Positions 1 to 7,253 of a DNA stretch of 34,996 nucleotides are shown here, piece by piece. Every line of letters starts with the position of its first letter. The stretch's first letter is position 1. Source of the DNA: JAJPIG01 sp035531675 (GTDB taxonomy: Bacteria; Desulfobacterota; Binatia; Binatales; Binataceae); assembly GCA_035531675.1 (NCBI GenBank), contig DATKSL010000036.1:1-34996 (forward strand). Reading direction: 5' to 3'. The translations under genes were made by a program, and so were the position numbers. The notes beneath the pieces are model-generated. The model did no database searches. It saw nothing but the letters and a program-made list of their open reading frames with translations, and was not told the DNA's origin.

Positions 1-1
1 C

Positions 2-139
2 GAGATCGACGGCAAGCGCTTCCCGGTCAAGCAGGCGGTCGCGGTCGGCCTCGGCGCCGAGCGCGCCACCTTCCGCAGCAGCCAGGCGATCAGCGTCCTG
101 CGCAAGCTCGGCTACCCCACGCAGGAGACCTCGCAGTAG
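2..139 (+). CDS. C-terminal end of an unrecognised protein (5' end outside window)
   Basis: An open frame runs from the window edge to TAG at 137-139 and encodes the last 45 residues of a protein. The tail contains the stretch EIDGKRFPVKQAVAVGLG followed by a Ser/Gln/Ala-rich helix and a RKLGYP motif. I have an impression of similar short C-terminal segments in bacterial proteins of unknown function, but I cannot name the family. Codon use (G/C in third positions) matches the neighbouring genes, so this is probably a real gene end. Confidence 0.6.
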   Translation, partial: EIDGKRFPVKQAVAVGLGAERATFRSSQAISVLRKLGYPTQETSQ

Positions 140-183
140 CGACAGTTATCGCGACGGCATTTCTCGTCATTCTGCCGCGCCTC

Positions 184-220
184 GCTCCTTTTGTCCCTTC
201 CCTTTAGGGAAGGGCGGAGC
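184..220. terminator. Hairpin between convergent genes, probable bidirectional terminator
   Basis: A perfect 8-bp inverted repeat (CCCTTCCC at 195-202 and GGGAAGGG at 207-214, loop TTTA) lies inside a longer imperfect stem (GCTCC at 184-188, GGAGC at 216-220). It sits between the partial plus-strand gene ending at 139 and the minus-strand gene ending at 284. There is no long T-run on either side. The flanks (gcctcgctcc, gctcggctgcggtcgcgatgac) resemble the intergenic repeat at 2760-2836, so this may also be a copy of that dispersed sequence. Confidence 0.45.
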
Positions 221-283
221 GCCGCATCGGCGCGAGGGTTAGGTCGCTCGGCTGCGGTCGCGATGACGGAGAAATGCGGGGCC

Positions 284-1216
284 TCAGAACAGCGCGAGCG
301 GGTTTGCGAGCGACGCGGTGCCATGCTCGAGCACCAGCGGCGCCAGCATGAACATGAACTCGTAGCGGCCCGCCCGCGCGCATTGCTCGGCCAGGGCCTC
401 AAAATCCGCGTTGTCGAGCAGGTACACCCCCATCCACACCAGGGTCGAGGTATGCACCGGCAGATTGAGGCCGTGGCCGTAGCCCGACGGCATCACGTCG
501 CTGACGCCGTCGGAGCCGAGCAGCGCGATGCGGCGCTCGAAAATCCATGGCATGCAACTCACCTCGAGTCCCGGCAAGCCCTCGGTGATGACGTTCCATC
601 CGCCACGCTCGCGGCGACGGCGGGCGCGCCCGGTGCGGACCAGCAGGATGTCGCCCTCGCCGACGCGCACCTGATGCTCGCGTTCGGCGGCTTCGAGATC
701 CTCGATGAAGATCGCGGTACCCGGTTCGAGCCACTCGACGCCGCGAATTTTTGGAATATCGAGCAGCACGCCGCGCCCGATAATTCCGTCGCGCGCCACC
801 TCGACGCCGCATCGATGGGCCCCCTGGAAATTGACCTCGGCCGACGGGAAGCCGTTGTACATCTTGTCGTCCCAGAAATAATGGCAGAGCGCGTCGAGAT
901 GGGTCTCGGAGAAGCCGTGCGGCGCGGTCGAGAAATAATCGGCTGAGCCCTGGATGCCGAGCGGATGGCCCAGCCGGCCCGAACGGATCATCAGGTGAGT
1001 GGTGGGACGCGGATTATCGGCCGCCGGTTCGGTCGCGACCGGGCGCGAGAGCGAAACCGACGCGCCCGATTTCACCAGCCGGGCGGCGGCGGCGCGATGC
1101 TCGGCGGTGATGAAGTTGAGCGCGCCGCGCTGGTCGTCGGCGCCCCATCGTCCCCAGTTGCTGATGCGCGGGAACATCGCGACGATCTCTTCCTCGGTCA
1201 GCTTGCTGCGCGCCAT
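284..1216 (-). CDS. Cyclase-family (kynurenine formamidase-like) metal-dependent hydrolase
   Basis: The protein has 310 residues and resembles the cyclase family (PF04199), metal-dependent hydrolases that include arylformamidases and enzymes acting on cyclic or carboxylic substrates. The family metal-binding signature is visible as HGFSETHLDALCH, matching HxxxxTHxDxxxH. Conserved downstream blocks include GRGVLLDIP, DILLVRTG and ALLGSDGVSD. The reading frame extends upstream to 1252, but I chose ATG at 1214-1216 because GGAGGGACC lies just before it and the extension would run over the end of the upstream gene. It lies 32 bases downstream of the tRNA methyltransferase gene on the same strand and may be cotranscribed. 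The physiological substrate cannot be told from sequence; a role in aromatic or alicyclic degradation would fit the other catabolic genes here. Confidence 0.85.
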   Translation of the reverse strand: MARSKLTEEEIVAMFPRISNWGRWGADDQRGALNFITAEHRAAAARLVKSGASVSLSRPVATEPAADNPRPTTHLMIRSGRLGHPLGIQGSADYFSTAPHGFSETHLDALCHYFWDDKMYNGFPSAEVNFQGAHRCGVEVARDGIIGRGVLLDIPKIRGVEWLEPGTAIFIEDLEAAEREHQVRVGEGDILLVRTGRARRRRERGGWNVITEGLPGLEVSCMPWIFERRIALLGSDGVSDVMPSGYGHGLNLPVHTSTLVWMGVYLLDNADFEALAEQCARAGRYEFMFMLAPLVLEHGTASLANPLALF

Positions 1217-1248
1217 CGTGGTCCCTCCGGATGCGGGGTTCGTCCGAA

Positions 1249-2124
1249 TCAATCCCGCGCCAAATCGGTATCGTCGATAATATCGGTATCGGCAATGTCG
1301 TCGGCGTCGGGCGGCGTCGCGGCCACCGCCGGCACCGGCAGTTTGGCGCCTTCGGCCAGTCGGCGCGCCACGATGATAAAGCCGGAATGCGCGACCATCC
1401 GATGCACCGGCCGCACGCTCAACCCTTTCACGTGCCAGTTGCGCAGCAGGGTCTCGAAGCTCTCGACCTCGGCGAACCAGGGGCTGCGATTGAGCGCGTC
1501 GACGGTGTCCTTCAATTGCAGCGCGGTCGGCACGTAGCAGACGATGACGCCGCCGGGACGCAGCGCGCGGGCCGCGGCTTCGAGCGCGCCGGCGGGTTCC
1601 GCGAGATCGAGGAACATCCGATCGACACCGGTCTCCTCGAAGCCGGCGTAAAGATCGCGCACGTGAACCGTCCAGTTGGGCGCGGGGCCGAAAAAGGCGG
1701 CGACGTTGCGGCGCGCGGCGGCGGCGAAATCCTCGCGCAGTTCATAGGAGATCACGCGGCCGTGCGGCCCGACCGCGCGCAGCAGCGCGATCGTCAGCGC
1801 GCCGGCGCCGGTGCCGCCCTCGATCACGGTGGCGCCGGGAAAGACGTCGCCCCAGATCAGCAGCGGGCCGGTGTCCTTGGGATAGATCACCTGGGCGTTG
1901 CGTGGCAGCAGCGGAATCAGGTCGGCGTATGTCGGGCGCATCACGATGAACGCTTCGCCGCCGGACAGCTTGATGCGCGAGCCTTCGGGCAGCCCGATCA
2001 AGTCGCCGCCGTCGATTTCGCCGCGAATCGCGATGCGATGGCCGCGCCGGAGAATCTTCAGGTAACGGCGGCCCTTGCGATCGATCAGGATGACCGCGTC
2101 GTTTTCATTCAGTTGTGGGTCCAA
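1249..2124 (-). CDS. trmI: tRNA (adenine-N1)-methyltransferase, TrmI family
   Basis: The 291-residue protein has the layout of TrmI enzymes that methylate N1 of adenine 58 in the T-loop of tRNA using S-adenosylmethionine. An N-terminal beta domain (residues 8-60) precedes a Rossmann methyltransferase domain. The SAM-binding motif I is clear (VIEGGTGAGAL, residues 100-110), followed by an acidic motif (ISYELRED) and the RDLY and FLDLAEP segments. The block VIYPKDTG is typical of this family. The C-terminal 30 residues are an acidic tail rich in Asp. The best start is TTG at 2122-2124; there is no ATG near the N-terminus and the ribosome binding site is weak. Being first on this minus-strand unit, it precedes the cyclase-family gene. 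Confidence 0.88.
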   Translation of the reverse strand: MDPQLNENDAVILIDRKGRRYLKILRRGHRIAIRGEIDGGDLIGLPEGSRIKLSGGEAFIVMRPTYADLIPLLPRNAQVIYPKDTGPLLIWGDVFPGATVIEGGTGAGALTIALLRAVGPHGRVISYELREDFAAAARRNVAAFFGPAPNWTVHVRDLYAGFEETGVDRMFLDLAEPAGALEAAARALRPGGVIVCYVPTALQLKDTVDALNRSPWFAEVESFETLLRNWHVKGLSVRPVHRMVAHSGFIIVARRLAEGAKLPVPAVAATPPDADDIADTDIIDDTDLARD

Positions 2125-2264
2125 GCCTGACTACTTAGACGCTTCACCGACCCGGCGCAACGAGGCTCGCGCGGCGATGGTGCGGCGGGCGCAATCCGGG
2201 TTAGGATTGCCCGCGGCGAAAATCGACGGACCATTCACGAACCCGAACGGTTGGGAGGTCTCCG

Positions 2265-2672
2265 ATGTCGAGGTTGACAATCTTCCTGGGCCGGCTGCTG
2301 GGGCTGTTCTTTCTGCTGATGGTGGTGGCGATGATTCTCAACCGGCCGGCGATGGTCGAGACGGCGGCCGCCTTCATGCACGATCCCCCGGCGCTGCTGA
2401 TCTTCGGGATGATCGCGCTGGCGGCCGGCCTCGCGATCGTGCTGAGCCATAATCGATGGTCGGGCGGCGCGCTGACGGTGATCGTCACGCTACTGGGCTG
2501 GATCTTTCTCATCCGCGGCCTGCTGCTACTATGCCTGCCGCGCGAGGCGCTGCTGCGGATCTTCGAGAGTCTCGAGTACAGCCGGCACTACCCGTTTTTC
2601 GCGATCATTCCGCTGGCGCTCGGCCTCTACCTGACCATCAAGAGCTTCAGCGCGTCGATGCCGAAGGAGTAG
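2265..2672 (+). CDS. Small integral membrane protein of unknown function
   Basis: The protein has 135 residues and four hydrophobic segments (about residues 5-25, 42-60, 67-90 and 110-125), so it should be a four-helix inner-membrane protein with short loops. GGGAGG lies 9 bases before the ATG, which supports this start. I do not recognise a characterised family. It has no gene on either side in the same orientation close enough to suggest an operon: the preceding gene is divergent, and the next plus-strand gene lies 600 bases away. Confidence 0.75.
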   Translation: MSRLTIFLGRLLGLFFLLMVVAMILNRPAMVETAAAFMHDPPALLIFGMIALAAGLAIVLSHNRWSGGALTVIVTLLGWIFLIRGLLLLCLPREALLRIFESLEYSRHYPFFAIIPLALGLYLTIKSFSASMPKE

Positions 2673-2697
2673 CTGAGTCATCCTCTAAAACTTCTGA

Positions 2698-2941
2698 CTC
2701 CCCCCTTTCTGGGGAGAGCCGGGGTGGGGGTCGAGTTTGATTTTCCAGAAACCTGGCGCGGGGTAGCCAGGTGAATCGCTCCGCGACGATCCCTCGTCGC
2801 CTCGCCTGCGCTCGGCTCGCTCGGGATGACAGATAAAATTGTTGGTTTGTCATCCTGCCAGCCGCGGTTCTGACAGAGATTCTGAATCAACTGTCGACCC
2901 CCACCCCAACCCTCCCCCAAAACGCAGGGGGAGGGAGTTAA
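2698..2941. repeat. Dispersed intergenic repeat with inverted ends and a DUF559 gene remnant
   Basis: This segment contains GC-rich blocks in inverted orientation (GGGGTGGGGGTCGA near 2722-2735 and TCGACCCCCACCCC at 2894-2907). It also holds an 8-bp stem (GGATGACA 2824-2831, TGTCATCC 2848-2855). Bases 2864-2941 match the complement of 23135-23213 closely over about 78 bases. Read on the plus strand, 2864-2920 encodes AVLTEILNQLSTPTPTLPQN. This resembles the C-terminus of the DUF559 protein encoded on the minus strand at 23151-23392 (AVLTEIQNRLSTPTPTLPQD). I infer that a DUF559 gene with its repeat tail once lay here and that only its 3' end remains. Confidence 0.6.
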
Positions 2942-3020
2942 GACAACGACTCAGGAGCCAAAACTGAGGGGGAGGGAGTTAAGACAACGACTCAGGAGCC
3001 AAAACGCAGGGGGAGGGAGT
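2927..3020. repeat. 41-bp tandem repeat, 2.3 copies
   Basis: Copy A (2927-2967) and copy B (2968-3008) are nearly identical 41-base units starting gggggagggagttaagac. A third copy begins at 3009 and breaks off after 12 bases (gggggagggagt). The copies differ only in the last few bases (ctga versus cgca). The array begins inside the dispersed GC-rich repeat, so it looks like local amplification of that repeat's edge. Confidence 0.85.
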
Positions 3021-3271
3021 GCAGGCGGCTCAAGACCCAGGATTGCGCGGGAGCTGGAACGGCCACGCGACCGTTGAGGATAAACGTTCACGCGGCCCGA
3101 CTTGATTCTCAACCATCCGCCATTTATTCTGATAGGTCGTCCGGGTGCGAAGTTTTTGGGCAGGCGATTCGATGGTTGGAAGGATGATGCCCGGTGCGAT
3201 AGCAAGGGGCGCCGGTTGCCGCTCGATGAGTACTCCCGCATCCAAATCCCAAGTTGAGAGAATAATCCGAG
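3021..3271 (+). promoter_or_regulatory. Upstream region with a promoter-like sequence
   Basis: These 250 bases hold no gene that I can support. TTGATT (3102-3107) and TATTCT (3125-3130) are separated by 17 bases and would fit a sigma-70 type promoter for the zinc-ribbon genes that follow, leaving a leader of about 135 bases. Each box matches the consensus at four of six positions, so the call is weak. Confidence 0.3.
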
Positions 3272-3442
3272 ATGGCTGAAAAGAAGGCGCGCACCGCGGA
3301 AAAGAGCCGCGACGTCCAGCATAAGCATCTGTGCAAGAATTGCGGCGCGGAGGCCAAGGTGACGCTGTTCGCCGGTTTCGGCCGCAAGGGCTTCTTCGCG
3401 GTCTGCGAGAAACAGTGCGGCTACGTCGGGCGGCTGCACTAG
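3272..3442 (+). CDS. Small zinc-ribbon protein (56 aa)
   Basis: This short gene encodes a Lys/Arg-rich 56-residue protein. Two cysteine pairs (CKNC at C21/C24 and CEKQC at C45/C49) are positioned to bind one zinc ion in a ribbon. The basic N-terminus (AEKKARTAEKSRD) and compact fold would suit nucleic-acid or ribosome binding, but that is inference. Its stop is followed 24 bases later by the start of a second Cys-rich small gene, so the two are probably cotranscribed. Codon use is typical of the surrounding genes, supporting a real product. Confidence 0.7.
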   Translation: MAEKKARTAEKSRDVQHKHLCKNCGAEAKVTLFAGFGRKGFFAVCEKQCGYVGRLH

Positions 3443-3466
3443 GCCGCGCTCAGGAGTATCGGAGCG

Positions 3467-3808
3467 ATGGCGAGAACCCGCAAGAGCAAGTCCGCGAAGC
3501 GCGATCTGTACGCCAGCTTCTCCGAGACCTCGGATGAGGCGAGCGAAGACGCGGATCTCCCCAAGGACGAAGCCGGGCGGCGCAAGATCAAGCGCCAGTA
3601 CCAGGAACTGCTCGGGATCCGGATCGAGAAGCTGCGCGGACGAATCCTGAACCGCGAACGTATCAACAAGACCATCGAGGGCATCTACTTCATCTGCGCC
3701 AAGTGCCTGAAGGTCTGCCATTCGCTCGACGACGGCCTGACCGAAGATCCGGCCAACCAGAACAATCAATGCGGCAAGTGTTCCAAGGGGCGCCCGGCGG
3801 CCGCCTGA
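3467..3808 (+). CDS. Small Cys-rich (zinc-ribbon-like) protein, 113 aa
   Basis: The protein has a charged N-terminal half with likely helix content (residues 33-70, many Lys, Arg and Glu) and a C-terminal cysteine cluster. The cysteines are C77, C80, C84, C102 and C105, in the pattern CAKCLKVC followed by CGKC, consistent with a zinc ribbon. AGGAG lies 9 bases before the ATG. I do not recognise a named family. Its position just after another small zinc-ribbon gene and before secF suggests a shared transcript with the former; a hairpin at 3818-3837 may end that transcript before secF. Confidence 0.72.
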   Translation: MARTRKSKSAKRDLYASFSETSDEASEDADLPKDEAGRRKIKRQYQELLGIRIEKLRGRILNRERINKTIEGIYFICAKCLKVCHSLDDGLTEDPANQNNQCGKCSKGRPAAA

Positions 3809-3817
3809 GCATCCGGC

Positions 3818-3837
3818 CCCGCCGGATCGCCGGCGGG
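3818..3837 (+). terminator. Possible terminator hairpin after the zinc-ribbon genes
   Basis: Perfect 8-bp stem CCCGCCGG / CCGGCGGG with loop ATCG, ten bases after the stop codon of the 113-residue gene. Only a weak pyrimidine run (actttcaatt) follows, so termination may be partial. A second small inverted repeat (ATTAGC 3845-3850, GCTAAT 3861-3866) lies just downstream. Confidence 0.45.
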
Positions 3838-3917
3838 ACTTTCAATTAGCGGCGCGAGCGGCTAATGCTCTTCCGTCGCCAGAGCTGAGACCGAGCCCCT
3901 GGGGGGAAGATAGCCCG

Positions 3918-4844
3918 ATGTCACTGCAGTTCATCCCGCCCGATGTCAATATCGATTTCGTCGGGAAGCGTTATTTCTTCGTTGCGGTCTCGACCGCGAT
4001 CAACCTCGCGGCGATTTTCCTGCTGATCTTCGTGGGGCTCAATTACGGGGTCGATTTCGCCGGCGGCAGTATCGTCCAGGTCAACTTCACCAAGGCCACC
4101 GACGGTAACCATGTGCGCGCGGCGCTGGCGCCGCTGGGGCTCGACGATATCACGGTGCAGGACTTCGGCAACGTCGGCCATGATTACCTGATTCGCTTCG
4201 CCAAGGTTCACCATATTCCCAACCTGGGCGGCGCGCTCAGCGATACGCTGAAGAAGGCCGGCTACCAGGCCAAAGTGCAGCGGGTCGAGACGGTCGGCGC
4301 CAAGGTCGGCAGCGATCTGCGCTTCCGCGCGATCGAAGCGCTGGTCTTCGCCACCATCCTGATGGGCCTCTACATCGCGTTCCGCTTCCGGCACGTCAGC
4401 TGGAGCTTCGGCGCGGGTGCGGTGATCGCCCTGGTTCATGACGTGCTGGTGGTCACCGGCGCGCTGGTTATCAGCCAGTTGCAGTTCGACCTGACCACGC
4501 TGGCCGCGCTGTTGACGGTTATCGGCTACTCGGTGCACGACACGATTATCGTCTCCGACCGGATTCGCGAGGACGCCGCCAAGCGCCGGCGCGAGGACCT
4601 TGCCAGCGTGATGAACCGCGCTATCAACGAGACCCTGTCGCGCACCCTGCTGACCTCGGGCACGGCGATCACGGTGCTGATAGCACTGCTCGCGCTGGGC
4701 GGGCCGATCCTGCGTCCGCCAGCCTTCACGCTGCTGGTCGGCTTTATCACCGGCACCTACTCATCGATCTATATCGCCGGTCCGGTGGTGCTGTTCTGGG
4801 AGGGCGCGGGCCGCGGCCGCAAGTCGCTGTCGCGCGCGGCCTGA
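3918..4844 (+). CDS. secF: Protein translocase subunit SecF
   Basis: SecF is an inner-membrane partner of SecD that uses the proton gradient to help SecYEG-exported proteins leave the channel. The 308-residue sequence has the family layout: a first membrane helix (about 18-38), the conserved VDFAGGS motif, a periplasmic domain of about 100 residues, then five helices including SYSVHDTIIVSDRIRED-type residues characteristic of SecF. A GGGGGGAAG ribosome binding site lies about 10 bases before ATG 3918. secD is normally immediately upstream; here the upstream neighbours are zinc-ribbon genes, so secD must lie elsewhere in the genome. The length is normal for stand-alone SecF. Confidence 0.93.
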   Translation: MSLQFIPPDVNIDFVGKRYFFVAVSTAINLAAIFLLIFVGLNYGVDFAGGSIVQVNFTKATDGNHVRAALAPLGLDDITVQDFGNVGHDYLIRFAKVHHIPNLGGALSDTLKKAGYQAKVQRVETVGAKVGSDLRFRAIEALVFATILMGLYIAFRFRHVSWSFGAGAVIALVHDVLVVTGALVISQLQFDLTTLAALLTVIGYSVHDTIIVSDRIREDAAKRRREDLASVMNRAINETLSRTLLTSGTAITVLIALLALGGPILRPPAFTLLVGFITGTYSSIYIAGPVVLFWEGAGRGRKSLSRAA

Positions 4845-4886
4845 GCGGCCCCGGACGGCACTCCCCCGAATCAGTGGGCGACCTCG

Positions 4887-5210
4887 ATGCGGCGTATCAA
4901 CACGGCTCGCGGCGCGTACTTCCTGCGCCTCGGCTCGGAACTGGAAGAAACCCCGGAAGCGGTCGCGTTCACGATCGTGCTGGAGCGGGCCGACGGTATC
5001 GAACAGGTCGCCTTGCGTTGCCTGATCCCGACCGCTCAGTTGTCGGACCTCGAGCGCGACAACCCCGAGGAGATCGAGCAGCGGCTGGAGCCGTGGCTGC
5101 AATCCGGCTTCGAGCAGATTCGCGAGGCGGCGCTGAAGTCGATTCGCAGCGAACGGCAGCTGTCCGAGGTCAGATTTATCGACGCGCCCGGACCGTTGCG
5201 GACCGCCTAG
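4887..5210 (+). CDS. Hypothetical protein, 107 aa
   Basis: This gene starts 42 bases after secF and may be cotranscribed with it. The protein is soluble and acidic. It has a predicted beta-rich N-terminal half (RGAYFLRLGSEL, VAFTIVLERAD, VALRCLIPT) and a helical C-terminal half (about residues 50-90, including EEIEQRLEPWLQSGFEQIRE). I do not recognise a family. No strong ribosome binding site is visible before ATG 4887, so the exact start is uncertain. Confidence 0.6.
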   Translation: MRRINTARGAYFLRLGSELEETPEAVAFTIVLERADGIEQVALRCLIPTAQLSDLERDNPEEIEQRLEPWLQSGFEQIREAALKSIRSERQLSEVRFIDAPGPLRTA

Positions 5211-5391
5211 AAAAGCTCGTATCGCATTAGGGGGGCTTCTGTGGATGACCCTCGAATCGTGACCGGCTTATATCGATGAGCTCATGGCTCGCGCCGGCAG
5301 GATTTTCCCAGGCTCAATCGGCAGCCTGTCTCGAGCCCCCGCGCGGCTCGCCGGTGACCATCGACCGTCCGGTAAATGGCGCCATAAACGC

Positions 5392-5421
5392 TTGACAAAA
5401 TCATCGATTCTTGATTACTAG
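5392..5421 (+). promoter_or_regulatory. Promoter-like sequence P1 of the isc operon
   Basis: A perfect -35 hexamer TTGACA (5392-5397) is followed after 18 bases by TACTAG (5416-5421), or after 17 bases by TTACTA (5415-5420). The -10 match is weak, but the hexamer overlaps the left arm of the palindrome at 5416-5438. That arrangement is expected of a repressor that blocks polymerase. Confidence 0.45.
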
Positions 5422-5438
5422 ACTGTCTGAGTCTGGTA
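5416..5438 (+). promoter_or_regulatory. Putative IscR-type operator upstream of iscS
   Basis: A 23-base imperfect palindrome: TACTAGACT (5416-5424), spacer GTCTG, AGTCTGGTA (5430-5438). Eight of nine arm positions are complementary. The invariant GACT-N5-AGTC core and the flanking TA resemble the known type 1 IscR binding consensus, where [2Fe-2S]-IscR represses isc operons. It lies about 140 bases before iscS and overlaps the P1 -10 region. No iscR gene is in the window, so the regulator would be encoded elsewhere. The match was made by eye. Confidence 0.55.
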
Positions 5439-5464
5439 TGTCCGAAGAGCGTCCGATTTTTCTT

Positions 5465-5494
5465 TTGACATGCGGGCCGTATCGACGATAGTAT
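5465..5494 (+). promoter_or_regulatory. Promoter-like sequence P2 of the isc operon
   Basis: A second perfect TTGACA (5465-5470) is followed after 18 bases by TAGTAT (5489-5494), which matches four of six positions of the -10 consensus. Transcription would start near 5501, leaving a leader of about 75 bases before iscS. Because it lies downstream of the IscR-like palindrome, it could provide a second, differently regulated start. Confidence 0.45.
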
Positions 5495-5576
5495 ACCCAA
5501 CAGGTCGACTACTGGTGGAAAAGCAACCGGTCGAGAGTGATTCAGGCGAAGACGAGAAACAGTGCGGGAAACGGTG

Positions 5577-6797
5577 ATGGTTAAGCTGCCGATCTACATG
5601 GACAATCACGCCACCACGCGGGTCGATCCGCGGGTGGTGGAAGCGATGCTGCCGTACTTCACCGAAAAGTTCGGCAACGCGGCCAGCCGCAATCACAGCT
5701 TCGGCTGGGAGGCGGAAGAGGCGGTCGAACAGGCGCGCGGTCAGATCGCGGGGATTATCGGCGCCAAGTCCAAGGAGATCATCTTCACCAGCGGCGCCAC
5801 CGAATCCGACAACCTCGCGATCAAAGGGGTGGTCGAGTTCTACAAGGACAAGGGCAGCCATATCGTCACTTGCGTCACCGAGCATAAGGCGGTGCTCGAC
5901 AGTTGCCGCGCGCTGGAGCGGGCGGGACGGGCGAGCGTCACCTATCTGCCGGTCGACAAGTACGGGATGGTCGATCCCGACGCGGTCCGCAAGGCGATTA
6001 CCGACAAGACCGTGCTGGTCACGATCATGTTCGCCAACAACGAGATCGGCACGCTCCATCCGGTCGCCGAGATCGGCAAGATCACCCGCGAGAAGGGCGT
6101 CATCTTTCATTGCGACGCAGTGCAGGCGATCGGCAAGGTGCCGGTCGACGTCGATGGCTGCGGAATCGACCTGATGTCGCTGACCGCCCACAAGCTTTAT
6201 GGCCCCAAGGGGGTCGGCGCGCTCTACGTCCGTTCCAAGGGGCCGCGCGTGCGCCTGACGCCGATTATCGATGGCGGCGGCCATGAGCGCGGCATGCGCT
6301 CGGGCACGCTCAACGTCACCGGGATCGTCGGTTTCGGCGCGGCCTGCGAAATCGCCCAGCGCGAGATGGCTGACGAGGCCGTGCGACTGGTCGAGCTGCG
6401 CAATCGGCTGCAGGCGGGGCTTTTCGAGCGGCTCGACGACGTTTATCTGAACGGCCATCCAACCGACCGTCTGCCGGGGAATCTCAACGTCAGCTTCGCC
6501 TACGTCGAGGGCGAGTCGCTGCTGATGGGGGTGCACGACGTCGCGGTCAGTTCGGGCTCGGCCTGCACCTCGGCGACGCTCGAGCCGTCATACGTGATTC
6601 GCGCGCTCGGTATCGACGAAGAGCTGGCGCATAGCTCGATCCGCTTCGGCATCGGCCGCTTCAATACCGCCGAAGAGGTCGATTTCGTGACCGAGCGGGT
6701 CTCGGGCGAGGTCAAGCGGCTGCGCGAGATGTCGCCGCTGTACGAGATGGCGAAGGAAGGGATCGACCTCAAGTCGGTCAACTGGAAAGCAAACTAG
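5577..6797 (+). CDS. iscS: Cysteine desulfurase IscS
   Basis: IscS is a PLP enzyme that removes sulfur from cysteine and passes it as a persulfide to IscU for Fe-S cluster assembly. The 406-residue protein shows the PLP-binding lysine in TAHKLYGP (K206) and the conserved GATESDNLA block. The catalytic cysteine lies in a long mobile loop, SSGSACTS (C330), as in IscS rather than the SufS type. The frame opens at GTG 5562, but ATG 5577 gives the canonical N-terminus (MVKLPIYMDNHATT) and GGGAAA lies upstream. It is first in an isc operon, preceded by an IscR-like site and two promoter-like sequences. iscU follows after 24 bases. Confidence 0.96.
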   Translation: MVKLPIYMDNHATTRVDPRVVEAMLPYFTEKFGNAASRNHSFGWEAEEAVEQARGQIAGIIGAKSKEIIFTSGATESDNLAIKGVVEFYKDKGSHIVTCVTEHKAVLDSCRALERAGRASVTYLPVDKYGMVDPDAVRKAITDKTVLVTIMFANNEIGTLHPVAEIGKITREKGVIFHCDAVQAIGKVPVDVDGCGIDLMSLTAHKLYGPKGVGALYVRSKGPRVRLTPIIDGGGHERGMRSGTLNVTGIVGFGAACEIAQREMADEAVRLVELRNRLQAGLFERLDDVYLNGHPTDRLPGNLNVSFAYVEGESLLMGVHDVAVSSGSACTSATLEPSYVIRALGIDEELAHSSIRFGIGRFNTAEEVDFVTERVSGEVKRLREMSPLYEMAKEGIDLKSVNWKAN

Positions 6798-6821
6798 ACG
6801 GGGATAGAGGCTCGGAAGACG

Positions 6822-7238
6822 ATGGCTTACTCACCCAAGGTGCTCGATCATTATAACAATCCGCGCAACGTCGGCAGCTTCGGCAAGGACGACGCCGATA
6901 TCGGCACCGGCGTAGTCGGCGCGCCCGAATGTGGCGACGTGATGAAGCTGCAGCTCAAGATCACCGACCAGGGCGTGATCGAGGATGCGCGCTTCAAGAC
7001 TTTCGGCTGCGGCAGCGCGATTGCCAGCTCCAGCTACGTCACCGAGCTGGTCAAGGGCAAGCATATCGACGAGGCCATGGCGATCCGCAACACCGTCATC
7101 GTGCAGGAGTTGAACCTGCCGCCGGTCAAGATTCACTGCTCGGTGCTGGCCGAGGATGCGATCAAGGCGGCGATCAGCGACTGGAAGAAACGCAAGGGGC
7201 AGGCCCCCTCTGAGGATAAGAAAACCGCCGAGGGTTAG
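6822..7238 (+). CDS. iscU: Iron-sulfur cluster scaffold protein IscU
   Basis: IscU is the scaffold on which IscS-derived sulfur and iron are built into [2Fe-2S] and [4Fe-4S] clusters. All three cluster cysteines are present: C37 in APECGD (with the stabilising D39), C63 in GCGSAIASS and C106 in HCSVLAED, with H105 adjacent. The chaperone recognition motif LPPVK (residues 99-103), which HscA binds, is intact and agrees with hscB and hscA being in the same operon. GGAAG lies before ATG 6822. The protein is 138 residues, slightly longer than the usual 128 because of a charged C-terminal tail. Confidence 0.96.
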   Translation: MAYSPKVLDHYNNPRNVGSFGKDDADIGTGVVGAPECGDVMKLQLKITDQGVIEDARFKTFGCGSAIASSSYVTELVKGKHIDEAMAIRNTVIVQELNLPPVKIHCSVLAEDAIKAAISDWKKRKGQAPSEDKKTAEG

Positions 7239-7253
7239 ACTCGTCAGTGCAAT

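Noticed and set aside
2927..3020. A CRISPR array
   Set aside because: The units are directly abutting with no unique spacers, and no cas gene is present.
2951..3769. A 272-codon minus-strand frame over the zinc-ribbon genes
   Set aside because: The plus strand has two genes with good ribosome binding sites and cysteine motifs; the minus frame also runs through the tandem repeat.
3845..3866. Inverted repeat ATTAGC/GCTAAT as an operator before secF
   Set aside because: Six-base arms with a ten-base loop are too short to separate from chance.
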